From positions 1 through 9,482 of the forward strand of contig CAZHHG010000094.1 in assembly GCA_964532065.1 (NCBI GenBank): a stretch of DNA of 9,482 nucleotides, read 5' to 3'. Every line of letters begins with the position of its first letter. The stretch's first letter is position 1. Of this stretch, positions 1 to 5,379 are shown one piece after another. This DNA is from DSXH01 sp964532065 (lineage in GTDB: Bacteria > Bacteroidota > Ignavibacteria > Ignavibacteriales > Melioribacteraceae). A model generated the notes under the pieces. It was not told the DNA's origin and made no database searches. It saw nothing but the letters and a program-made list of their open reading frames with translations. A program made the translations under genes and the position numbers.

Positions 1-705
1 CTTATTTATGATACTCTGTTTTTCAATTTCGTCAATATTCTTATAAATATTCTCGAGAGTTTTGTATCTCTGTATAAGGGGTAGGGCTGTTTTAGGACCG
101 ATTCCGGCTACACCGGGTATATCGTCAGAACTATCACCAACCAGAGCAAGGTAATCGATCATCTGCCGGGGTTCAAATCCTAATTCCTCCCTTACTTTCT
201 TCTCGTCGAGAATTATAATTTCATCAGTGGACTTCCCGGGTTTCACTACCTTAATATTGGGCGATATAAGCTGAACATAATCCTTGTCGGGTGTTATTGC
301 ATAACAATCAAGTCCGGACGATTCTGCTTTTTTGCAGGCTGTTCCAATCAAATCGTCGGCTTCATAGCCTGGTAGAATATAGAGCGGTATTCTGAAAGCT
401 TCAATAATTTCTTTAATCCTTTGAATCTGCGGGATCATATCTTCCGGCATAGCTTCCCGGGATGATTTGTAGTTTTCATACCGTTCATGCCTGAAAGTCT
501 TCTCTTTAGAGTCGAATGCAACGGCAAGGTAGTCTGGTCTTGTGTCTTCAATTATTTTAAGGAGCTGACTCATAAAGCCATACACTGCAGAAGTAGGTTC
601 TCCTTTAGCAGTTGTGAGTGGACGGGAAATAAATGCGTAATAGCCTTTGTATGCTAAGGCCATTGCGTCAATTATCACGAATTTTTTCTTTATTCTATCG
701 GGCAT
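1..705 (-). CDS. polA: DNA polymerase I, N-terminal 5'-3' exonuclease domain (partial, cut by left edge)
   Basis: The minus strand reads open for 235 codons from an ATG at 705 to the window edge with no stop. The translation is a 5' nuclease (FEN-like) domain with its metal-binding acidic residues: Asp13 in IIDAMALAYK, Asp65 in AVAFDS, the FRHERYENYKSSR block (about 71-83), GYEADDLIG (113-121), TPDKDYVQL (138-146), and the helix-hairpin-helix region GDSSDDIPGVAGIGPKTA (190-207). In bacteria this domain usually forms the front of DNA polymerase I, which removes RNA primers and fills gaps during replication and repair. The start is well supported: an in-frame TAA lies three codons upstream, and the next Met (15) would lose Asp13. 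No good Shine-Dalgarno site precedes it. The polymerase part lies outside the window, so a stand-alone 5' nuclease cannot be excluded, although polA is much more likely. Confidence 0.93.
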   Translation of the reverse strand, partial: MPDRIKKKFVIIDAMALAYKGYYAFISRPLTTAKGEPTSAVYGFMSQLLKIIEDTRPDYLAVAFDSKEKTFRHERYENYKSSREAMPEDMIPQIQRIKEIIEAFRIPLYILPGYEADDLIGTACKKAESSGLDCYAITPDKDYVQLISPNIKVVKPGKSTDEIIILDEKKVREELGFEPRQMIDYLALVGDSSDDIPGVAGIGPKTALPLIQRYKTLENIYKNIDEIEKQSIINK

Positions 706-710
706 GATTG

Positions 711-739
711 TTTACGCTCTTTAATAATTTATGTATATT
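711..739 (+). promoter_or_regulatory. Candidate promoter for the exported EEP protein / dehydrogenase pair (weak)
   Basis: TTTACG (711-716) and TATATT (734-739, 5 of 6 to TATAAT) are 17 bp apart on the plus strand, predicting a start near 746 and a leader of about 39 nt before the ATG at 785. It lies in the only gap upstream of the 785-2519 gene pair and overlaps the divergent polA candidate. Support is motif matching in AT-rich DNA only. Confidence 0.3.
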
Positions 740-749
740 CTTCAGCCAA
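721..749 (-). promoter_or_regulatory. Candidate promoter for polA (weak)
   Basis: Read on the minus strand, TTGGCT (749-744) and TATTAA (726-721) are separated by 17 bp; each matches 4 of 6 bases of the sigma-70 consensus. Transcription would begin around 714, giving a very short leader before the polA ATG at 705. The gap is AT-rich, so chance matches are likely, and FCB-group promoters often diverge from this consensus. Confidence 0.2.
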
Positions 750-784
750 AATAAATATTCATTCAAACAATAACCACAAACTCT

Positions 785-1822
785 ATGAGATATTATAAAA
801 CATTTTTAATGATTTCTTTTACACTTGTACTATTCTCTTTCACATCCTTACAATGCCAGACGGATGATCATGGTAAGAGTTTTTACGTGGCAACATGGAA
901 TATTGAGAATTTATTCGATACAAAGGATGATCCGGATATAAACGATGAAGAGTTCCTTCCTGAAAGCAGCAGGCAATGGACAATCGACAGATTCGAAACC
1001 AAAATATCGAATCTGGCAAAAGTTATAAACCACATGAATGACGGATGCGGGCCGGATATAATTGCTTTTCAGGAAGTGGAAAATTTAAATGTTCTTAAAT
1101 GGCTTGCTTACCGTTTCAAACACCGGGATTATATTATTGCACACAGAGATTCTCCCGATGAAAGGGGAATTGATGTAGCCCTGTTCTACGACCGGAAAGT
1201 ATTTGATATAGAAGAATTAGATACGCTTCGAGTTGAAATTCCGACCGGCACACCGACAAGGTATATACTTCATGTTGCATTACGTCATAAAAACGAAAAA
1301 TCGGTTATTCATTTATTTGTAAATCACTGGCCTTCAAGACGTGGCGGAGAAGTTAAATCGGAACCAAACAGAATAGCTGCCGCACAGGTACTTAGAACTT
1401 CGGTTAATAAAATACTGGATGAAGATAAGACTAGTCAGATTATTCTTTTAGGTGATTTTAACGACGAACCTGAAAATAAATCTATTATCGAAACACTCGG
1501 AGCTTCAGAATTTTTTTGCAGCATATCGAATAATAGTCTGCTAAACCTTTCATATACTAAAGCTTCCAGTAATGAAGGATCATATTTATTTGGTTCAACC
1601 TGGAATATGATTGACCAGATAATAATTTCCGGATCGTTATTTGATAAGAAGGGGATCGACTATTTATGCGATTCCTATGAAGTAATTAAACCCGACTTTA
1701 TGATTATAAAGGAAGGAGACAGGAAAGGCGGCCCGCTTCCTACATATTCCGGTTCAAGATATCTGGGAGGTTACAGCGACCATTTTCCGGTCGGTGCAAA
1801 ATTTATTCTAACAGAGAAATAA
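785..1822 (+). CDS. Exported endonuclease/exonuclease/phosphatase (EEP) family protein
   Basis: A complete EEP fold of 345 residues. The hallmark motifs appear in order: TWNIENLFDT (Asn39, Glu41), FQEVEN (metal-binding Glu97), DVALFYD (130-136), NHWPSRRGGE (Asn180, His181), LLGDFNDEP (Asp224, Asn226), MIDQI (Asp267) and the terminal YSDHFPV (Asp332-His333). The family cleaves phosphodiester or phosphate-monoester bonds with Mg2+; members include DNase I-like nucleases and phosphatases, and the substrate cannot be told here. Residues 1-24 form a signal peptide: a short Tyr/Lys-containing start, a hydrophobic core from about 7 to 22, then Cys24. The cysteine context (SLQC) is not a classical lipobox because Gln precedes it, so both a lipoprotein and a soluble periplasmic or secreted enzyme are possible. 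The ATG is chosen because it begins the signal peptide; no clear Shine-Dalgarno site is seen. The next gene starts 4 bp after its stop, suggesting co-transcription. Confidence 0.88.
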   Translation: MRYYKTFLMISFTLVLFSFTSLQCQTDDHGKSFYVATWNIENLFDTKDDPDINDEEFLPESSRQWTIDRFETKISNLAKVINHMNDGCGPDIIAFQEVENLNVLKWLAYRFKHRDYIIAHRDSPDERGIDVALFYDRKVFDIEELDTLRVEIPTGTPTRYILHVALRHKNEKSVIHLFVNHWPSRRGGEVKSEPNRIAAAQVLRTSVNKILDEDKTSQIILLGDFNDEPENKSIIETLGASEFFCSISNNSLLNLSYTKASSNEGSYLFGSTWNMIDQIIISGSLFDKKGIDYLCDSYEVIKPDFMIIKEGDRKGGPLPTYSGSRYLGGYSDHFPVGAKFILTEK

Positions 1823-1826
1823 ACTA

Positions 1827-2519
1827 ATGAACTTGATATTCTTATTATTCGGCTCGACGGGGCATTTAGGATCAATCGCTGTTGAATATTTTTCTAAACA
1901 GAAGTACGATAAATACTATTTCATTTCGAAAGGCGATACCGGTTCTAAAAACAAAAACCGTATTATCGCCGGGGACATGTCGGTTGAAAAAAATGTAAGG
2001 GAAGTATTTTCGAAAATAGAAAGTACCGAAGAAAATTATTATTGTTTATTAAACACGATTGGAGGATACTCCGGCGGAAAGATGATTGCGGAAACTCCGA
2101 TATCAGAATTTAACCGGATGCTCAATCTTAACCTTAAAACGTCTTTTCTAATTTCTAAATATTTTTTCAGATTATGCAGAACCGGTAAAGGCGGAGCGAT
2201 TTGTTTTATAAGCGCGTTAAGCGGAGTCTATCCGGAAAAAGGAAAAGGATCATACGGTATTTCGAAAAACAGTATAAATTATTTAACAGGATTACTTGCT
2301 CTTGAAGGTTCTGAATTCAACATCAGGGCAAATGCAATTGCACCTTATGCTATTGATTCGGAAGAAAACAGGAAATGGATAAAGAACAAATCGATGCTTG
2401 TCAAGCCACTTGAAATCTGTAAAAAGGCGGAATTCTTTTTTAAGAGTCCTCAAAATTCCTCCGGTGAAGTATTACTATTGCCCGATAAGCTTAAAAGAGT
2501 ATTTAATAAAAAAGAGTAA
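1827..2519 (+). CDS. Atypical short-chain dehydrogenase/reductase, dihydropteridine-reductase-like
   Basis: A 230-residue single-domain SDR. The N-terminus has a dinucleotide-binding glycine motif of GxxGxxG form (GSTGHLG, 9-15) right after the first beta strand. NTIGGYSGG (76-84) takes the place of the usual NNAG, Asn102 lies in LNLNLKTSF, and the active-site YxxxK is Tyr143-Lys147 (SYGISK). Counting back the usual 13 residues from Tyr143 reaches Ala130, where most SDRs have the catalytic Ser; Ser129 and Ser132 flank it. The glycine motif type, the GGYSGG turn, the missing Ser and the tail (IAPYAIDSEENRKW, then KPLEICKKAEFF) all recall quinonoid dihydropteridine reductase, an NAD(P)H-dependent enzyme of about 240 residues. 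This similarity is from memory and the substrate is unknown. The gene follows the EEP gene by 4 bp, probably in the same transcript, with no strong ribosome binding site. A generic NAD(P)-dependent oxidoreductase is the safe name. Confidence 0.82.
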   Translation: MNLIFLLFGSTGHLGSIAVEYFSKQKYDKYYFISKGDTGSKNKNRIIAGDMSVEKNVREVFSKIESTEENYYCLLNTIGGYSGGKMIAETPISEFNRMLNLNLKTSFLISKYFFRLCRTGKGGAICFISALSGVYPEKGKGSYGISKNSINYLTGLLALEGSEFNIRANAIAPYAIDSEENRKWIKNKSMLVKPLEICKKAEFFFKSPQNSSGEVLLLPDKLKRVFNKKE

Positions 2520-2530
2520 AAAATTATTTA

Positions 2531-2557
2531 TTGACTTTTTTAGCTCATTTATTTAAT
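2531..2557 (+). promoter_or_regulatory. Candidate promoter of the exbB-exbD-exbD operon (weak)
   Basis: The 117-bp gap before exbB must hold this operon's promoter unless it is read through from upstream. TTGACT (2531-2536) and TTTAAT (2552-2557, 5 of 6) are present, but the 15-bp spacing is short. A start near 2564 would leave a leader of about 70 nt that includes the GGAGG site. A better -35 (TTGACA, 2592-2597) lies further down, but a start from it would fall inside the ribosome binding site. I cannot decide between them by eye. Confidence 0.22.
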
Positions 2558-2622
2558 GTTACCCACATCTTTTTCGAAGAATTTATAACAATTGACATAT
2601 TTTTTTAATTAATAACAATATC

Positions 2623-2627
2623 GGAGG
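2623..2627 (+). promoter_or_regulatory. Strong ribosome binding site of exbB
   Basis: GGAGG ends 9 bases before the exbB ATG at 2637. It stands out because most genes in this window have weak or no Shine-Dalgarno sites; it fixes the start and suggests high expression of the motor subunit. Confidence 0.75.
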
Positions 2628-2636
2628 CTTTTTCTT

Positions 2637-3320
2637 ATGCAACTCGCAGAGATAACCGGAATAGTATCATTAGTTTTAGCACAAGTCCAGGACCAAAGCG
2701 CAATTGGTTATTTGCAGCAGAAATTCATTGAAGGCGGTGCCTTTATGTGGCCAATCCTGGCATGTCTTGTAATCGGACTTGGATTCACAATTGAGAGATT
2801 TTGGACATTAACACGCGCTACAATGAACACCAAGAAATTTGTTGTTCAGGTAAAAGATGCCTTATCTAAAGGCGGTGTTCAGGAAGCAATTAAATTATGT
2901 GAAAATACGAGAGGTTCTGCTGCTTCTGTATTTCATGCCGGTCTTTTAAGAGCAGACGAAGGTCTGGAAGCTGCTGAAAAAGCTATCATGGCTTATGGCG
3001 CTATCGAAATGGGTTTCCTTGAAAGAGGATTGATCTGGATCTCTCTTTTCATTTCACTTGCACCGATGCTCGGATTTACCGGAACAGTTCAGGGTATGAT
3101 TCAGGCATTCGACGCTATTAAAGAAGCTGCACAGATTTCTCCTTCAATTGTTGCAGGCGGTATCTCTGTTGCTCTTTTAACAACTCTTTTCGGCCTTATA
3201 GTAGCAATGATTCTGCAGACATTCTACAACTATTTCGTTTCCAGAATTGACAGAATTGTAGCCGATATGGAAGAAAGCTCGATCGAATTAATTGACGCAC
3301 TTTACGAAATGAAGAAATAA
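2637..3320 (+). CDS. exbB: MotA/TolQ/ExbB proton channel family protein
   Basis: The 227-residue protein is the large stator-like subunit of an ExbB-ExbD (TolQ-TolR) motor in the inner membrane, which uses the proton gradient to power TonB-dependent outer-membrane transport or Tol-type envelope functions. Three membrane segments are visible: about 34-54 (GAFMWPILACLVIGLGF), 131-152 and 171-200. The family signature lies in the second, LAPMLGFTGTVQGMIQAF (141-158), preceded by YGAIEMGFLERGL (120-132). The third, GGISVALLTTLFGLIVAM (174-191), carries the polar Thr residues that line the channel in this family. A long cytoplasmic stretch (about 57-128) separates the first two. A short hydrophobic N-terminus ends in LAQVQ and may lie in the periplasm. 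Two exbD genes follow at 15-bp spacing. ExbB and TolQ are hard to separate by sequence; the partner genes favour ExbB. Confidence 0.92.
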   Translation: MQLAEITGIVSLVLAQVQDQSAIGYLQQKFIEGGAFMWPILACLVIGLGFTIERFWTLTRATMNTKKFVVQVKDALSKGGVQEAIKLCENTRGSAASVFHAGLLRADEGLEAAEKAIMAYGAIEMGFLERGLIWISLFISLAPMLGFTGTVQGMIQAFDAIKEAAQISPSIVAGGISVALLTTLFGLIVAMILQTFYNYFVSRIDRIVADMEESSIELIDALYEMKK

Positions 3321-3335
3321 CACAGAGATTAAAAA

Positions 3336-3881
3336 ATGATTACACTTAAAAAGAAGAAATTGCCGGAAGCTGAAATACCTACCAGTTCTATGGCGGATAT
3401 TTCATTCTTGCTTCTTCTATTCTTTCTGGTCTCAACTGTTATCGATGTGGATACTGGTATCGGTCTTACACTTCCGGAATTTACACCTCCTGATCAACAG
3501 GAGCTGGTTCCGATTTCAAAAGACCGTCTTGCAGCAGTGCTGATTAATGAAAACGGTGACGTGCTTTTAAATAATGAAATAATTGCTATCCCTCAGATTT
3601 CCAAGACCCTGAAACCAAGAATTGAAAGCAAGATTGATCAACCCGCAAATAAAAAACTGGTTGTCTCAGTTAAAGTGGATCGAAAAACCGACTACAACCT
3701 GTATGTTCAGGCACTCGATCAAATTAAAGATGCTTATTTTCAGGTTAGATCTGAATACGCTATTAACAGATTGGGAAGGCGATTCGTTGACATTGATGAA
3801 AGAAGCGAAGAAATGAAAGAGATAAGAGATAAGATTCCAATTACAATCAGTATAGCTGAACCTGAGGCTATAAAAAAATAA
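3336..3881 (+). CDS. exbD: ExbD/TolR family biopolymer transport protein, first copy (long form)
   Basis: The 181-residue bitopic membrane protein has a basic cytoplasmic N-terminus (TLKKKK), one transmembrane helix (about 19-37, SMADISFLLLLFFLVST) with the essential proton-carrying Asp at residue 21, the post-membrane LTLPEF segment, and a periplasmic domain. It would pair with ExbB to couple proton flow to work at the outer membrane. It is longer than typical ExbD proteins (about 140 residues) because a charged stretch (roughly 142-166, GRRFVDIDERSEEMKEIRDK) precedes the final strand PITISIAEPEA. I recall this insert from ExbDs of the FCB group, which supports the taxonomic guess. It lies 15 bp after exbB and 15 bp before a second exbD, clearly one operon. 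The ribosome binding site is weak (AGAG about 10 bases upstream). Confidence 0.9.
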   Translation: MITLKKKKLPEAEIPTSSMADISFLLLLFFLVSTVIDVDTGIGLTLPEFTPPDQQELVPISKDRLAAVLINENGDVLLNNEIIAIPQISKTLKPRIESKIDQPANKKLVVSVKVDRKTDYNLYVQALDQIKDAYFQVRSEYAINRLGRRFVDIDERSEEMKEIRDKIPITISIAEPEAIKK

Positions 3882-3896
3882 TTTAGAGGAACTAGA

Positions 3897-4310
3897 ATGA
3901 AATTTGAAAAAAAGAGAGCCAGTACTAAGCAGAACATTCCAACTGCCTCCTTACCTGATATTGTTTTTATGCTTCTTTTGTTCTTCATGGTTACTACAAC
4001 ACTTAGAGAAGTAGACGTTCTGGTTAGTTTCCGACTTCCTGAAGCAAAGGCGATCGAAAAAATCGAGAATAAAAGATTAGTATCGTATATCTGGGTAGGT
4101 CAGGATGGCAGAATTCAGGTTAATGATAGCTTAACCCAGCTTAATGAAATTCAGAAAATCATGTATGCTAAAAGGGTTGCGCTTCCGAATGTTATCGTTT
4201 CGCTCCGTATTGACAAGAGTTCTCAAATGGGAGTAGTTACGGATATTCAACAGGAACTGAGAAAAGCTTCCTGTTTAAGAATCAACTATTCAACTCTGCT
4301 TAAGATATAA
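3897..4310 (+). CDS. exbD: ExbD/TolR family biopolymer transport protein, second copy (short form)
   Basis: The 137-residue protein has the standard ExbD layout: a basic N-terminus (KFEKKR), a single membrane helix at about 19-36 (LPDIVFMLLLFFMVTTT) with the conserved Asp21, the FRLPEA segment after the membrane, and a compact periplasmic domain (IWVGQDGRIQVND at 65-77, then VIVSLRIDKSSQMGVVTDIQQELRKA). It differs strongly from the first copy outside the helix and lacks its charged insert, so the two are old paralogues and not a recent duplication. Both keep the proton-carrying Asp, so both could be active in one ExbB-ExbD1-ExbD2 complex. AGAGGA (3885-3890) six bases before the ATG is a fair ribosome binding site. 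An intrinsic terminator follows 20 bp after the stop, ending the operon. Confidence 0.9.
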   Translation: MKFEKKRASTKQNIPTASLPDIVFMLLLFFMVTTTLREVDVLVSFRLPEAKAIEKIENKRLVSYIWVGQDGRIQVNDSLTQLNEIQKIMYAKRVALPNVIVSLRIDKSSQMGVVTDIQQELRKASCLRINYSTLLKI

Positions 4311-4330
4311 ATCTAATATTTCATCAATAG

Positions 4331-4367
4331 AAGGTAGGTTATTGAATAATGGCCTACCTTTTTTTTT
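4331..4367 (+). terminator. Strong intrinsic terminator after the second exbD
   Basis: Positions 4331-4360 fold into a 13-pair hairpin with a 4-base loop (GAAT, 4344-4347). The lower eight pairs are perfect (AAGGTAGG with CCTACCTT), followed by two G-T wobbles and three A-T pairs. Nine T residues run from 4359 to 4367. It is the textbook form of a Rho-independent terminator on the plus strand, 20 bp beyond the exbD stop and 9 bp before the yqeY ATG. Its closeness to the next start is unusual. Confidence 0.9.
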
Positions 4368-4371
4368 GAGG
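4368..4371 (+). promoter_or_regulatory. Ribosome binding site of the yqeY-like gene
   Basis: GAGG follows directly on the terminator's T-run and lies five bases before the ATG at 4377. A transcript using it must start inside the terminator DNA or read through it. Confidence 0.5.
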
Positions 4372-4376
4372 TCTAA

Positions 4377-4829
4377 ATGAATCTTAATGAAAAAATTAAC
4401 CAGCAACTTAAAGACGCAATGAAGTCGGGTGATAAACTTAGGCTCGAAACTATTAGATCAATCCGAGCATTGATTCTTGAGTTCGAAAAAAGCGGCTCCG
4501 GAAAGGAAATGACTCCCGATGATGAGATAAAGTTGCTGACTACCTCTGCTAAAAAGAGGAAGGAATCGATCGAACAGTTTCAAAATGCAGGAAGAGTTGA
4601 ACTTGCAGAAAAAGAGATGAAGGAATTGAAAATAATTGAAGAGTTCCTACCAAAGCAGCTTTCTAATGAGGAAGTAGCAGATGAAATTAAAAAAATAGCT
4701 CTTGAAATCGGCGCAAAGTCAAAAGAGGATTTTCCTAAACTGATGCCGGCTGCAGTAAAAAGTCTTAAAGGAAGAGCCGACGGAAAAATTATTAAGGAAA
4801 TAGTTGAAAAACTTCTGAGTGGTCATTGA
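4377..4829 (+). CDS. yqeY: GatB/YqeY domain protein (stand-alone YqeY type)
   Basis: The 150-residue, mostly helical protein spans a whole YqeY domain. Recognisable blocks are LKDAMKSGDKLRLETIRSI (11-29), KKRKESIEQFQNAGRVELAEKE (59-80), IIEEFLPKQLS (86-96) and the closing KGRADGKIIKEIVEKLL (131-147). This domain matches the C-terminal, tRNA-contacting part of the GatB amidotransferase subunit. The free-standing form occurs widely in bacteria; a part in tRNA-dependent amidation or tRNA binding has been suggested, but its function is not firmly established. The length is normal for the family. Its TGA stop overlaps the TTG start of the next gene (TTGA, 4826-4829). It is the first gene of the downstream operon and starts 9 bp after a strong terminator. 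Confidence 0.88.
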   Translation: MNLNEKINQQLKDAMKSGDKLRLETIRSIRALILEFEKSGSGKEMTPDDEIKLLTTSAKKRKESIEQFQNAGRVELAEKEMKELKIIEEFLPKQLSNEEVADEIKKIALEIGAKSKEDFPKLMPAAVKSLKGRADGKIIKEIVEKLLSGH

Positions 4830-5371
4830 ACTACATCGATATAGTAATATTTGTTGCTGCGATTATAGGATTTCTATTGGGCTTCAAGGATGGACTGATC
4901 CGGAAGATTATCGGCCTGATCGGATTAATTGCCGCAATTGCATTCGCTTTCGAATTTTCAGATGATTTTGGTAAACTGCTTAATCCAATTTTCAACAGAG
5001 ATCAATACTTTTCGAATGTAATAGCGGGAATTATAATTTTTCTGGTTACAATTCTGGTTGCATCAATTATTAAAAGAATTGTGCATCCGGTGGATAAACT
5101 GAATAAATTTTTGAATCAACTAGTCGGCGGTATTATTGGTACTGTTCAAATTATATTTTTCCTGAGCGGAATGTTTTTATTCCTCAACATTTTCAGTTTC
5201 CCTGATAAAAAGACTGCTTCGGATTCTCTGCTATACAATCACGTTTATAATCTTATTCCTTCGTCTATAGACCTTTTAATCGGGCATCGTGCCAAGGCAT
5301 CCGACTTTATTAAAAGTATAATTGAAGATAAAGATAAAATTTCAACTCCACCTGTCGATTCACTAAATTAG
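4826..5371 (+). CDS. cvpA: CvpA family integral membrane protein
   Basis: The 181-residue protein has four hydrophobic helices (about 3-20, 28-46, 62-84 and 101-124) and the family features: an N-terminus NYIDIVIFVAAIIGFLLGFKDGLIRKI, with the GFKDGL turn between helices 1 and 2, and LNQLVGGIIGTVQ opening helix 4. CvpA proteins sit in the inner membrane; E. coli CvpA is needed for colicin V production, and links to envelope stress are reported, but the biochemical activity is unclear. The C-terminal 55 residues are hydrophilic. The start codon is TTG, overlapping the preceding stop as TTGA; no ATG is available until residue 115, inside helix 4, so the TTG start is needed to keep a complete protein. 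Translation is probably coupled to yqeY. The mutS2 ATG follows 8 bp after the TAG, an order I recall from other FCB-group genomes. Confidence 0.85.
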   Translation: MNYIDIVIFVAAIIGFLLGFKDGLIRKIIGLIGLIAAIAFAFEFSDDFGKLLNPIFNRDQYFSNVIAGIIIFLVTILVASIIKRIVHPVDKLNKFLNQLVGGIIGTVQIIFFLSGMFLFLNIFSFPDKKTASDSLLYNHVYNLIPSSIDLLIGHRAKASDFIKSIIEDKDKISTPPVDSLN

Positions 5372-5379
5372 CTGAAGAT

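Noticed and set aside
2514..2546. Possible hairpin terminator after the dehydrogenase gene (GAGT ... GCTC with A/T arms)
   Set aside because: Only four outer pairs, one a wobble, then a mismatch and five A-T pairs, with no T-run after the stem; too weak to call in AT-rich DNA.
2592..2619. Perfect TTGACA with AACAAT 16 bp downstream, upstream of exbB
   Set aside because: Transcription would start at about 2625, within the GGAGG site that the gene clearly uses, so it is unlikely to be the main promoter.
3622..3988. Short frames overlapping the two exbD genes on both strands (3622-3816 plus, 3740-3988 minus)
   Set aside because: They cross genuine ExbD coding sequence. The hydrophobic stretch of the minus-strand frame comes partly from reading the opposite strand of the ExbD membrane-helix codons.
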